A stretch of 38,595 bases of DNA, taken from an uncultured Thermomicrobium sp. (GTDB lineage Bacteria > Chloroflexota > Chloroflexia > Thermomicrobiales > Thermomicrobiaceae). Shown piece by piece: positions 16,221 through 26,027 of this stretch (the first letter of the stretch is position 1; every line of letters begins with the position of its first letter). The notes under the pieces are model-generated. The model did no database searches and was not told the DNA's origin. It was given only the letters and a program-made list of their open reading frames with translations. Made by a program: the position numbers and the translations under genes. Location of the stretch: positions 1 through 38,595 of the forward strand of contig CALIMB010000039.1 of NCBI GenBank assembly GCA_938028665.1, in the 5' to 3' direction.

Positions 16221-18017
16221 CCCGCCCCTCCTTCGCAGACCGGCCTTAGTGCACCCCTGATACGCAAAATCCTCAACTTCGCTGTATTCGTTGTTTCTTG
16301 ACTATGTCTGATCGCTACTATTCTAAGACGCGAGACGTGCTTCCGCAAGACATCCGTCGAGATTCTCTCTCGCTTCCACATCCCCACCCGCCTTCATCCC
16401 AGTTCGGCCAGCCGTTCCAATTCCCGCGCCCGCGTGTGTGAGATGCTTTTCTGATCCCAATTTCATTCACCGAACCAGCGTGCCCGAAAACGCTACCCAC
16501 CAGTAGGTCGTTCTCTCCACAGCCATGCGCGTGCTCCCATGGGCAAGCAGAAGTGGCAGGGATTTTGCGGAACTTGCTGTTCTTCCATTGTTCTTCCACA
16601 CCCGGCTCTCACGCTTTCCCACGACCGACCCCGTACTAGGCCTTCCCCCGCCACCCTGACCTCGGAGCAAACCCCGGAACTCCCAGCTCTTGAGGCTGCT
16701 CTGGCAGCTCCAGGCGCTTCAGCACAGCCTCAACAGGAACGGGCTCTTGCCGTTGCTGCAGCTCACCCTCACCCCGACTTGCTTTGCAGCCAGCACACCA
16801 AGCGATTCACCACTGCGCCCCTCCCTGCCCACCACAGCTACGGGTGTCTCAGTAATCCCCGGCTCGTTGCGCTTTTTTGTACGGTTCTCTCCTCAGACCA
16901 GCCTGTCTCCTGACCATTCCGCACGCGTCTTTTCGGAGCCGACTCTTCTCCCTTGCCCCTTGACTGTGGAATGCTGCTCAAGTCACGGGCTGAGCCATCT
17001 CTGGGGTCACCGAAGATCACGCTCACACACATGCCATCGAGCACCAACGCTGTACCCAGCGCCTGGCCCCACACTCCCGAGCGTGAAGTGGCCGGGGACC
17101 CAGTTATCCAGCATCTCGTCGATGCCTCAGCGCTGAATCCTGCAGCGGTACCGCACATCGTGCCCGCTTTAGGCTTCACACAAGCACTGAGAGCAACGTC
17201 AGAACCGAATCTGGCTTATTGCTTTGCGTGCACACGCTGGGTTGGTATCTCAACGAAAAGCACTTCCAACCGAGACAGTCTCTCGAACGACCCCCCGAGG
17301 GGGTTCAGGGACACGCGTGGGCAGCAACCTCTCGTGCTTCGACTCCGGAATTCATCTTCTTTGCCGCGCTGACCACGCCCGAGAGTGTTTCTCCGGTCGC
17401 CAAAACCCCTCACTCCACAGCCGTGACCGCTCGCAGCGACGAGCATCTTTCCCCATTGCGACTATGCTGCTACTCGATCACGCTCCCATCCTCGCTCACC
17501 GTAGCCGAACACGCACTCTTGACCGTCCAGTGACGTCTAACAGACCTCGGCCCGTCTACGAGTCTTGGTTGCATCTCGCATCTGCTCCATCGATCGGTCA
17601 CCGTCTGTCTGGACGGTTGGGCGTGTGCGAGGCGAGGACGCAAGCTCACCTCGCGGTGGATCAGTCTGGTGTTTGGCTGCACCACACCCAGCCTCTCGAC
17701 GCCGTCCTCGAGCACCCGTCTTGACCATACCGCACCACGGAAGCCGCATTGCTGGGTCACGGGCGCAACACGAATCTCTCTGCACACCTCGTCGGACGGC
17801 GTATTCCCGCTCTGACGTAGGCTGAGAGGCTCACGCTCCACCGTCCCACCAGGTGCTTGCTAGTGCTCCAACGCAACGCTTCACAACAGCCAACTGTCCC
17901 ATGGGCGCAGAAGTTCGCACGCGTCAGGCAAATCATGCGCCGAAACAAAGCTCTGGGGACATCCCCTAACCAACCTGGGCTCATGCCGATCGGCTGAGGC
18001 GGTACTCCACCCCTTCT
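16221..18017. other. 1.8-kb region without a convincing gene
   Basis: The left 100 bases should carry the promoter of the heme-copper operon (minus strand, relatively AT-rich around 16260-16325), though I cannot fix hexamers. The rest has many short frames on both strands, none with a good ribosome binding site plus protein-like content. The least bad are minus-strand frames at 17470-17841 (123 residues) and a short one near 16640-16830 encoding an amphipathic stretch with VEAVLKRLELPEQPQELG. Small perfect hairpins occur at 17290-17304 (ACCCCC/GGGGGT, 3-nt loop) and 17600-17617 (ACCGTC/GACGGT, 6-nt loop). It may be decayed coding DNA. Confidence 0.4.
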
Positions 18018-19190
18018 CTATTGGCTGAAGAATCGTCGCATCCGCTCAATCGCCTCAAGCAAATTCTCTAGTGAGTTCGCGAAGGAGAGACGCAAATATC
18101 CCTCCCCGTACCGACCGAACGCGGTTCCTGCCAGCACGGCGACGCCTGCCTGCTCCAGGAGCTCGCGTGCCAATACCTCCGCCGATCGTCCTGTGCCAGT
18201 GATGTTCGGAAAGACGTAGAACGCCCCAGCGGGCACGGTACAGCGGACGCCAGGGAGACTATTCAGCCCTGCCACTACGGCGTCCCGGCGCCGCCGGAAC
18301 TCCACCACCATCCGCTCTACCGGCTCCTGCGGTCCACGCAGCGCCGCCAGCCCGGCCCGCTGCGTAAACCCCGGCACGCAGGAGTGGCTATTCACCGCAA
18401 GCCGCACCAGGTGCTCCGCTAGCCAACGCGGTGCCACTCCGTACCCCAGTCGCCAACCGGTCATGGCGTATGTCTTCGAGAACCCATCAAGGATTACCGT
18501 CCGCTCAGCCATTCCCGGCAGGCTGGCCACGCTCCAGACTTCGCCATCGTAAACAATACGCCGATAGATCTCGTCCGAAAGCACCATGAAATCGAATTCC
18601 TGTGCTAGCCGCGCCAACTCCTCAAGCGCCTCCCGTCCGACCACCCCTCCAGTCGGATTCTGCGGCGAGTTCACGATCACTAATCTCGTGCGCTTTGTCA
18701 CCAGTCGACGAAGCTCCTCAGGATCGAACGCAAACCCCAACTCCTCACGCAACGGGAGCGGCACCGGCGTGGCACCGGCAAACCGAATGACTGACTCATA
18801 GATGGGAAATCCGGGATCTGGATAGATGACTTCTGCCCCACTTTCCGCTAGGGCGAGAATCGTGAAGAACATGATTGGTTTTCCGCCAGGTGTCACGACA
18901 ACCTGATCGGGATCAATCATGATCCCGCGCGTTCGGCTCACCTCCTCAGCGATCGCCGCGCGGAGTTCCGGCAGTCCAGCTGCGGGCGTGTAGTGTGTAT
19001 CGCCTGCACGCAGTGCTTCAACCGCCGCTTCGACGATATGCGGCGGCGTGTCGAAGTCCGGCTCCCCGATCTCAAGATGAATAATGGATCGTCCCTGAGC
19101 TTCGAGCGCCCGCGCCCGAGCAAGCACCTCAAACGCGCTCTCCGTTCCCAGCCTGCTCATGCGTTCTGCGAGCAACTCCCGCAATTCCAT
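18018..19190 (-). CDS. Class I/II PLP-dependent aminotransferase (AspC-like, subgroup I-gamma style)
   Basis: Encodes 390 residues; I chose the ATG at 19190, preceded by AAGGAG seven bases upstream, over the longer frame at 19244. Fold type I features are all present: IGEPDFDTPPHI (substrate loop), THYTPAAGLPELR, VVTPGGKPIMF, NSPQNPTGGV (Asn that holds PLP), LSDEIYRRIVYDG (Asp206 and Tyr209), and DGFSKTYAMTGWRLGY with the Schiff-base Lys239. The C-terminal GYLRLSFANS supplies the carboxylate-binding Arg. Such enzymes transfer amino groups between aspartate, alanine or aromatic amino acids and 2-oxoglutarate in the cytosol. Donor specificity is not assignable by eye. It stands alone, divergent from the small membrane protein gene at 19484. 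Confidence 0.93.
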   Translation of the reverse strand: MELRELLAERMSRLGTESAFEVLARARALEAQGRSIIHLEIGEPDFDTPPHIVEAAVEALRAGDTHYTPAAGLPELRAAIAEEVSRTRGIMIDPDQVVVTPGGKPIMFFTILALAESGAEVIYPDPGFPIYESVIRFAGATPVPLPLREELGFAFDPEELRRLVTKRTRLVIVNSPQNPTGGVVGREALEELARLAQEFDFMVLSDEIYRRIVYDGEVWSVASLPGMAERTVILDGFSKTYAMTGWRLGYGVAPRWLAEHLVRLAVNSHSCVPGFTQRAGLAALRGPQEPVERMVVEFRRRRDAVVAGLNSLPGVRCTVPAGAFYVFPNITGTGRSAEVLARELLEQAGVAVLAGTAFGRYGEGYLRLSFANSLENLLEAIERMRRFFSQ

Positions 19191-19483
19191 CGTCGTTCTC
19201 CTTCCCTCAAGACCTTGCCGCGTGCCCGTGATCGCTTTCATCACATCATCGCATGCGCATGCGGCATCAGCGAGCCCCGCGCATCCACGCAGGCAGGAGG
19301 ATTACTTCTGCTCTCCTCGCAGGTCCAGTCGCTAAGCCAAATCCTTGGATCAATCACCTTGTCTTCCATTCTTCTTGGGATAGACGACTTGCCACCAATG
19401 GCGCACTCACGCATACTGCAACCAGAGTACGCGCTGAGGCTGGCGACCACCAGCCCACCTAGTCGAGTGAAGGAGGGAGCCGA

Positions 19484-19693
19484 ATGCGCCGTGACCTGGT
19501 ACTCGCCCTCGTCGTGCCGATCCTCTCCGTCGCTATCGCTGTTGCCATCATTGTCGCCATTGGTGAAACACTTCTGTTCGTGCGCGCTATGACGCACAAC
19601 CGTTGGCCGCCCGTTTTCGTCGGTACAACGATCATGATCGCCTTCACGCTTCTCGCCTGGCTGCTTTCCCGGCGACCATCGACGGCACGCTGA
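19484..19693 (+). CDS. Small two-helix membrane protein
   Basis: Encodes 69 residues; ATG preceded by AGGAGGGAG, one of the best ribosome binding sites in the window. Two hydrophobic helices (about residues 5-30 and 45-62) are joined by a short polar loop containing RAMTHNRWPP, and the C-terminus is basic (SRRPSTAR). No family recognised. It lies 387 bases upstream of mutS on the same strand and is divergent from the aminotransferase gene. Real gene likely; function unknown. Confidence 0.65.
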   Translation: MRRDLVLALVVPILSVAIAVAIIVAIGETLLFVRAMTHNRWPPVFVGTTIMIAFTLLAWLLSRRPSTAR

Positions 19694-20080
19694 GCATCTT
19701 GACCCAGCTCACCCCAGCGCCGACCGCTGCTCCCCGACCGAGATGCCTCCGGTTCCGTCTCGTCGGTCGTATGTCCTTGCTCCTACCCTCGCCATCCTCA
19801 TGCTCTTGGCTCCGCGTCAGGAAATCTGTGGTAGGCCTGTCACAACGCACTGAGGTCGGAATGACGCAGCAGTAAACCCTCCCAAGTGCACGGACAGCTC
19901 CCGACCTTTCTCCCCCTCTCCCGACCCCGGTCTTCATCTCACCCCTGCCGACCTCTCACGCCTCTCCCATGCTCCTGCCCAAGCAACCGCTGGTATCGTT
20001 GCCATCCAGTCACCAAGTTCCTCGCCTTCGTATCCTTGATCCTGACAACGCAGATCGCACAGGGGGAAGAATCGCTGCCG
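19694..20080. other. Pyrimidine-rich gap upstream of mutS
   Basis: 387 bases, extremely C/T-rich on the plus strand around 19905-19985. The mutS open frame extends to 19886, but that extension reads as low-complexity Pro/Ser/Leu and is not expected in MutS. The mutS promoter should be here; no clear hexamers seen. Confidence 0.45.
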
Positions 20081-22738
20081 ATGACCAACAGCACACCGTC
20101 CACTAAGTCGCGGATCAGTCGCTCGCGCAAGCCTGAGGCCGAGGAACTCGTCCCTTCACGCCGACAATACCTTCGCCTTAAGGCCCAATACCCTCATGCT
20201 ATCTTGCTCTACCGACTCGGCGATTTCTACGAAGCCTTTGACCAGGATGCTGAGATCGTCGCTCGCGACGCTCGCATCACTCTTACCTCGCGTTCCTTCG
20301 GGCGCAACGGTCGTGTCCCAATGGCGGGCATCCCTCACCACGCTCTTCACCATTACCTCGGGAAACTGCTCGCCGCCGGTCACACGGTGGCCATCGCTGA
20401 ACAGCTCAGCGAGCCGAAACGTGGACTCGTTGAGCGCGCCGTCACACGTGTGCTGACCCCGGGGACAGTCGCTGAAGCCGCCCTCCTCCCTGCCACGGAG
20501 AATCGCTATCTGGCTGCAGTTACTTTCCAGGGAGATCGCCTTGGCCTCGCCTGGGTCGATGTCAGCACCGGCGAGTTTGCGACGATGGAGCTTACTGGCC
20601 ACAACCGGCTAGAACTTCTCACCGAGGAGTTCGCCCGCCTGGCACCAGCCGAGTGCCTCGTTGCCGAAACCTTTGAGGGTACGCTTCCATCCGTTGGCCG
20701 TCTCACACGCCTTGAACCATGGCATTTCGATCCCGACCGTGCTGCACAACGCTTGCGCACCCTCTTCGGTGTCCATTCACTTGCGCCCTTCGGCTGCGAG
20801 CAGACTCCCGCTGCCCTCGCCGCCGCTGGTGCGATTGTTGCCTACCTGGAACGAACCAATCCCTCACTCGTGTCACTGCTCACCAGCCTGCGCACAGAAC
20901 TCCCTGCGTACCGCGTCGGGCTGGATGCCGCCACACGCCGGAACTTAGAACTCACCCGGAGCTTACGCACCGGTGGCACCCGGGGCAGCCTCCTTGGGGT
21001 CCTTGATGTCACCTGCACACCGATGGGCGCTCGCACGCTCCGTCGCCTTGTCAGTGAGCCCATCCGCGACCTCGCCGAACTCCAACGCCGCCAGGACCTC
21101 GTCGCCTGTCTCGTCGCACGCCCTGAGCTCCGCCACCGGCTAGCCCAGATCTTGGTCGGCGCTGGTGATTTGGAACGGCTGACGAGTCGGATCGTTCAGG
21201 GTACCCCCTCTGTCCGCGACTTCTCTACCCTGCGACAGGCGCTCGCCAGCGCTGCGGCATTGGTGGGCGCACTCCAGGCAAGCCCAGATCAGCCCTTACG
21301 CGAATTCGCCGAGATGGCCGGTTCCTGTCACGATCTGGCCACACTTCTGGAACGGGCGATTGTCGAAGATGAAGAGGGTGCTCGGATCCGTCCCGGCTTC
21401 TGCCCAGAACTCGATGCCGAATTCGCCGTCATCCAGGAGACCCGTCGCTTCCTCACGACCCTTGAGCAGCGTGAACGGGAACGCACCGGTATCCGCTCGC
21501 TCAAAGTCGCCTACAACAAGGTGTTCGGGTACTACATTGAGGTCACGCGTCCCAACCTCCACCGGGTTCCACCTGACTACATACGGAAACAGACAGTCGC
21601 AACCGGTGAGCGCTTCATAACCCCCGAACTGAAGGACGCCGAGGCGCGTCTCCTCACAGCCGAAGCACGGATCGCCGAACTGGAGCGTTCCGCCCTCGAG
21701 CAGCTCACTCGCCAGGTCACCTGCCGCACCGGAGCAGTGTTGCGTCTAGCGCGTTGGATCGCGCAGCTCGATGCCTTTCGCGCTCTGGCCGAAGTGGCAG
21801 CGCGGTACGGCTGGGTACGCCCTGATCTGGAGGAGAGCGACGTCCTTGAGATCGTGGGCGGTCGTCACCCGGTGGTCGAAGCCACGCTCAACGACCATCC
21901 CTTTGTTCCCAACGACTGTCAACTCGGCGGCACAGGGCCACAAATCCTCCTCGTCACCGGTCCGAACATGGGGGGCAAAAGTACGTATCTCCGTCAGGTA
22001 GCTCTCATCGTGCTCCTTGCCCAGATCGGCTCCTTTGTCCCCGCCCAACGCGCGCGGATTGGTCTTGTCGACCGTCTCTTCAGCCGCATCGGTGCGCATG
22101 ATGATCTCCCAGGAGGGCAGAGTACGTTTATGGTCGAAATGTTGGAGACGGCAACGATCCTCCGCCAGGCCACCCGCCGCAGTCTGGTGATCCTCGACGA
22201 GGTAGGACGTGGCACCGCAACGCAGGACGGTCTTGCCATTGCCCGTGCAGTGCTTGAAGATCTCCATGACCGCGTCGGCGCCCGCACACTCTTCGCCACC
22301 CACTTCCTCGAGCTCACAGCTCTGGCCGCTGAGCTCCCGCGTGTCGCAAACGTGCATGTTGCCACAATCGAGCGCGACGGCCACGTCATCTTCCTCTACC
22401 GTGTACTTCCTGGCCCCGCCGACCGCACCTATGGCATCCACGTCGCCCGCCTCGCAGGCCTCCCCTCATGGGTGGCAGACCGTGCCGAGGCACTCCTCGG
22501 CGCTTCATTCGGTGCCCCAACCGTCACGCTCCAAGACGATCAGCAACCCTGTTCGGGAAAGATCGTCAACTCGCGCCAGCTCCCTTTGCCAGGGTTCCCC
22601 AACCAACTATCGGCTGCCCAGTCCCTTGTTCAAGAGCTCCTAGCGCTCGACTTGAGCGAGCTCTCACCCCGCCAAGCACTCGACTGGCTCTTTCAGCAAC
22701 AGGCACGTCTGCGTGGCACCACCCTTCCGTGGAGTTGA
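20081..22738 (+). CDS. mutS: DNA mismatch repair protein MutS
   Basis: Encodes 885 residues from the ATG at 20081; the nearest G-rich site (AGGGGGAAG) is about 13 bases upstream, longer than ideal. Domain order is that of MutS1: the mismatch-reading loop GDFYEAF (Phe49, Glu51 of the Phe-x-Glu motif, within LLYRLGDFYEAF), connector, core lever and clamp (YIEVTRPNLHRVP), and the ATPase with Walker A GPNMGGKST (627-635), STFMVEM, Walker B VILDEVGRGT, and the ATHFLELT switch. The C-terminus carries the dimerisation tail (LDLSELSPRQALDWLFQQQ). It binds mismatches and small loops and recruits MutL. Only three bases separate its stop from mutL, so they form one operon. Confidence 0.97.
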   Translation: MTNSTPSTKSRISRSRKPEAEELVPSRRQYLRLKAQYPHAILLYRLGDFYEAFDQDAEIVARDARITLTSRSFGRNGRVPMAGIPHHALHHYLGKLLAAGHTVAIAEQLSEPKRGLVERAVTRVLTPGTVAEAALLPATENRYLAAVTFQGDRLGLAWVDVSTGEFATMELTGHNRLELLTEEFARLAPAECLVAETFEGTLPSVGRLTRLEPWHFDPDRAAQRLRTLFGVHSLAPFGCEQTPAALAAAGAIVAYLERTNPSLVSLLTSLRTELPAYRVGLDAATRRNLELTRSLRTGGTRGSLLGVLDVTCTPMGARTLRRLVSEPIRDLAELQRRQDLVACLVARPELRHRLAQILVGAGDLERLTSRIVQGTPSVRDFSTLRQALASAAALVGALQASPDQPLREFAEMAGSCHDLATLLERAIVEDEEGARIRPGFCPELDAEFAVIQETRRFLTTLEQRERERTGIRSLKVAYNKVFGYYIEVTRPNLHRVPPDYIRKQTVATGERFITPELKDAEARLLTAEARIAELERSALEQLTRQVTCRTGAVLRLARWIAQLDAFRALAEVAARYGWVRPDLEESDVLEIVGGRHPVVEATLNDHPFVPNDCQLGGTGPQILLVTGPNMGGKSTYLRQVALIVLLAQIGSFVPAQRARIGLVDRLFSRIGAHDDLPGGQSTFMVEMLETATILRQATRRSLVILDEVGRGTATQDGLAIARAVLEDLHDRVGARTLFATHFLELTALAAELPRVANVHVATIERDGHVIFLYRVLPGPADRTYGIHVARLAGLPSWVADRAEALLGASFGAPTVTLQDDQQPCSGKIVNSRQLPLPGFPNQLSAAQSLVQELLALDLSELSPRQALDWLFQQQARLRGTTLPWS

Positions 22739-22741
22739 CGC

Positions 22742-24472
22742 ATGGCATTACAGCCTGCCGCACAGCGCCGTTCCATTCGTCTCCTCCCCCCTGCCATCGC
22801 TGCCCGCATTGCAGCCGGCGAGGTCATCGAGCGCCCAGCCTCCGTCGTCAAGGAACTCGTCGAGAACGCGCTTGATGCCGCCGCCTCTCAGATCCGCATC
22901 CAGATCCGCGGCGCCGGTTTGCTTGAGATCCGCGTCACCGACAACGGTTACGGCATCCCTGCTGATGAGCTCCCGCTTGCCGTTCAGCGACACGCTACCA
23001 GTAAACTCCCCGACGACGACCTTGAACGCATCCAGACACTGGGCTTCCGCGGTGAAGCGTTACCGAGCATTGCCGCGGTGGCCGAGCTCTCGATCGCCAG
23101 CGCAACGCTCGAGGCACCGCTGGGCCGTCGCCTCACGCTCGGCGGCGGGAAGATCATCGCCGACGAACCAATCGCCCACCCACCAGGTACCACCGTCATC
23201 GTTCGCCGGCTCTTTGAAAATCTTCCGGCCCGCCTTGCCGCTACCCGCAACGAACGCGCTGAGGTCGCCGAGATCGTCCGCGTCGTACGCCGCCTTGCCA
23301 TCGCTGCACCAGGCGTGCGTTTTGCACTTTGGCTCGAAGACCGGCTCGCGCTTCAGACTACCGGCACCGGCGACCTTTCGACGACGCTCATCGAGCTCTA
23401 CGGCCCCGCCCTCGCAGATGCGCTCCGCCCACTTGGGCCGCTAGAGGTCGCCGGCGCCCACCTTTCTGGTCTCGTTTCCACTCCCGACCTGACCCGGTCC
23501 AATCGCAACCACCTCCATGTCATTGTCAACGGTCGGTGGACACAGCCAAGAGTCCTTCTCACCTCTCTCGAAGCAGCCTATCGTCCGCTTCTCCCCCGTG
23601 GGCGCCATCCGATCCTGGTACTCGTCATTGAGGTCGATCCCCGCGCCGTCGACGTCAACATCCACCCGGCCAAGCTGGAAGTCCGACTACAGGCTGAGCG
23701 AGAGATCGGCCTCGCCGCTTGTGAGCTCCTGCGCGGGGTCCTAGCCCGTACTCCTCGTCGCTTCGCCTTGACTCCACCGCTGCAATCCCTCGATCCCCTC
23801 CACGACACCGCTGCCATCAACGAACCAGACACTCAGTACGATGAAGAACTCCAACAGACGGAAATTCTCACCCCGGCGTTTCCACCCTTGCGACTGCTCG
23901 GCCAGGTCCAGAAGCGGCTGATCCTCCTTGAGGGGCCAGACGCACTGTATCTTGTCGACCAGCACCGCGCCCACGAGCGGATCTTGTATGAGCAACTCCG
24001 CAAGGCACGGACTGCGCAACCCGAAGCAGTGCTGCTCCCTGAGCCGATCCTCATCAACGTCCGTCTCGCAGAGGTCGAGCGCTTCACAAGTTGGCTCGAT
24101 CGCCTCGCCACACTTGGCTTCCATTGTGAACCGTTCGGACCCCGCTCATTCCTCCTCCGCGCGGTCCCCACCCTTCCTGGCCTCGTTCCCGGCTCCGACC
24201 CCCTGGCTGGCATCGGCGAGCTCGATGAACTTGCGCCTAGCCTGCTGACACTGCTCGATGAACCCAACCTGAACGAGGACTGGCACGATCGCTTTCTTGT
24301 TCAGCTCGCCTGCCGCACCGCTGTCCGCCGTGGCCGTCCTCTTTCTCGTCCCGCCTTACGTGCACTCGTCGAAGCACTCGGACAGACCAGCGCACCGGCG
24401 GTGTGCCCGCACGGTTCACCGATCGTCCTGCGCATCGAGGCCCACGCCCTCGCCTCCCAATTCCGTTGGTGA
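22742..24472 (+). CDS. mutL: DNA mismatch repair protein MutL (endonuclease-type)
   Basis: Encodes 576 residues, beginning three bases after the mutS stop, so translation is probably coupled. The GHKL ATPase is clear: AAGEVIERPASVVKELVENA with the catalytic Glu, DNGYGIP, and GFRGEALPSIA in the lid. After a linker, the C-terminal domain has the metal-binding endonuclease motif at 406-417, read as DQHRAHERILYE. The usual form is DQHA(x)2E(x)4E; here the fourth position is Arg, while Asp, His and both Glu are kept. Near the end ACRTAVRRGRPLS and CPHGSP match the other metal-site motifs (usually CPHGRP). It should nick the strand to be repaired, consistent with lack of MutH in such bacteria. Confidence 0.96.
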   Translation: MALQPAAQRRSIRLLPPAIAARIAAGEVIERPASVVKELVENALDAAASQIRIQIRGAGLLEIRVTDNGYGIPADELPLAVQRHATSKLPDDDLERIQTLGFRGEALPSIAAVAELSIASATLEAPLGRRLTLGGGKIIADEPIAHPPGTTVIVRRLFENLPARLAATRNERAEVAEIVRVVRRLAIAAPGVRFALWLEDRLALQTTGTGDLSTTLIELYGPALADALRPLGPLEVAGAHLSGLVSTPDLTRSNRNHLHVIVNGRWTQPRVLLTSLEAAYRPLLPRGRHPILVLVIEVDPRAVDVNIHPAKLEVRLQAEREIGLAACELLRGVLARTPRRFALTPPLQSLDPLHDTAAINEPDTQYDEELQQTEILTPAFPPLRLLGQVQKRLILLEGPDALYLVDQHRAHERILYEQLRKARTAQPEAVLLPEPILINVRLAEVERFTSWLDRLATLGFHCEPFGPRSFLLRAVPTLPGLVPGSDPLAGIGELDELAPSLLTLLDEPNLNEDWHDRFLVQLACRTAVRRGRPLSRPALRALVEALGQTSAPAVCPHGSPIVLRIEAHALASQFRW

Positions 24473-24636
24473 CCGCCCAAAGCTGCAACAGAGACAAGGC
24501 TTGTAACAAGCCACACTCCGCTGCACTCACCAGGCACACGTCGGTTCGTAGATTGCCCCACGTCCCACACCCCCCGCCGTGAAGGGCTGCGTTGGCAAGG
24601 ATGCCAATCGCTGCTTCCCGTGCACTCCGCCGCGCG

Positions 24637-24725
24637 ACCGTCACGCGACGGTGTGTTGGTGCTCAGATCCTGAGACACAGATCTGACCTAGTCGAAAGCG
24701 TCCTCGCACAGTGAGGAGTTTCGAC
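24637..24725. terminator. Cluster of three hairpins between convergent mutL and fabF
   Basis: Three inverted repeats follow each other: ACCGTC/GACGGT at 24637-24652 (4-nt loop), TCAGATC/GATCTGA at 24663-24686 (10-nt loop), and an imperfect 12-bp stem at 24691-24725 (GTCGAAA/TTTCGAC outside, TCCTC/GAGGA inside). They lie between the mutL stop (24472) and the fabF stop (24761) and probably end both transcripts. None has a clean T-run. Confidence 0.45.
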
Positions 24726-24760
24726 CGTCCTCTTTCTGCGCCAGTCTGGAAGCGCCGGTG

Positions 24761-26005
24761 TTACATCGTCTCCTGGTACGCGCGGAAGATCGCGACGGCG
24801 TTCTGCCCTCCGAAGCCAAAGGCATTGGCCATGGCGACGCGCACCGACATCGGCCGCGCCACGTGTGGTACGTAATCGAGATCACACTCCGGATCGGGAT
24901 TTTCCAGGTTAATCGTTGGAGGAACTACCGCGTCACGGATCGCCAGCACACAAACCGCTCCTGAGACCGCCCCCGCAGCCCCCACTAGATGCCCGATCAT
25001 ACTCTTCGGCGAACTAATCGCTACGCGATACGCATGCTCACCAAACACTGCCTTGATGGCTTTGGTCTCCGTCACGTCATTGAGCGGCGTCGATGTTCCG
25101 TGAGCGCAGATGTAGTCCACCTCTTCGGGCTGGATCTGCGCATCCCGCAATGCCAGACGCATCGCTCGTGCTGCACCAAGGCCGTCAGGATCTGGTGCAC
25201 TGATGTGATACGCATCACCAGTCACCGCCCCGCCGGCGAGTTCACAATAGATCCGCGCACCGCGTCGTCGGGCATGTTCCTCCGTCTCCAACACCAGCAC
25301 GGCACATCCTTCGCCGAACACGAACCCATCACGATCACGATCAAACGGTCGGCTGGCTTTCTGCGGCTCCTCGTTCCGGCGTGAGAGCGCACCCATGTTG
25401 GCGAAGGCTGTCACGGCGACCGGTGTTATCCCTGCCTCTGTTCCTCCAGCGATCATGACATCAACCTCACCCAGCCGCAGCAGACGCAGTGCATCAACGA
25501 GGGCCTGCGTCCCCGCCGCACACGCAGCGACTGATGCCATGATTGGTCCCGTAATTCCGTAGACGATCGAGATCTGACACGCAGCCATGTTCGGCGCGAA
25601 CATCGGAACGAAGAAGGGACTCACCCGATTGGGTCCCCGCTGGTAAAACGTCACAACCTCGCGCTCCATCGTCTGGATGCCGCCGCCCCCAGTGTTCAAC
25701 ATGACGCCGATGCGGTCAGCATTCTCGCGCGTAATCTGAAGCCCCGCATCACGGATCGCCTCACCAGCCGCCGCAACTGCGAACTGCGAGAACCGATCCA
25801 TTCGGCGAGCTGCCTTGAAGTCCATGAACTCGCGCGGGTCAAAACCCTTTACCTCAGCAGCGATCTGGACCTCAAGATTGCTCGGATCAAAGCTCTGGAT
25901 TCGATCGATCCCTGATTCGCCAGCCAAAAGCCGGCGCCAAAGCGTCGCGACGTCCAGCCCGAGTGGCGTGATCGCTCCAAGTCCGGTCACCACGACGCGG
26001 TGCAC
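24761..26005 (-). CDS. fabF: 3-oxoacyl-ACP synthase II (FabF)
   Basis: Encodes 414 residues from a GTG preceded by GAGGGGG. The thiolase-fold condensing enzyme has its complete Cys-His-His triad: Cys162 (SVAACAAGT), His302 (CAHGTSTPLND) and His339 (KSMIGHLVGAAG). It also has VVTGLGAITPLG at the N-terminus, the gatekeeper region with GFVFGEGCAVLVLE, and the C-terminal NAFGFGGQNA. Length is normal for FabF. It elongates acyl-ACP with malonyl-ACP in cytosolic fatty acid synthesis, including the long unsaturated or branched chains. It lies 22 bases downstream of fabD. No acpP or fabG gene is adjacent, unlike many fab clusters. Confidence 0.96.
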   Translation of the reverse strand: MHRVVVTGLGAITPLGLDVATLWRRLLAGESGIDRIQSFDPSNLEVQIAAEVKGFDPREFMDFKAARRMDRFSQFAVAAAGEAIRDAGLQITRENADRIGVMLNTGGGGIQTMEREVVTFYQRGPNRVSPFFVPMFAPNMAACQISIVYGITGPIMASVAACAAGTQALVDALRLLRLGEVDVMIAGGTEAGITPVAVTAFANMGALSRRNEEPQKASRPFDRDRDGFVFGEGCAVLVLETEEHARRRGARIYCELAGGAVTGDAYHISAPDPDGLGAARAMRLALRDAQIQPEEVDYICAHGTSTPLNDVTETKAIKAVFGEHAYRVAISSPKSMIGHLVGAAGAVSGAVCVLAIRDAVVPPTINLENPDPECDLDYVPHVARPMSVRVAMANAFGFGGQNAVAIFRAYQETM

Positions 26006-26027
26006 AGTCGCCCCCTCGTCTAGTCAC

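Noticed and set aside
19886-20080. N-terminal extension of MutS to the longest open frame
   Set aside because: The extra 65 residues are Pro/Ser/Leu-rich and unlike any MutS N-terminus; MutS proteins begin shortly before the GDFYE region.
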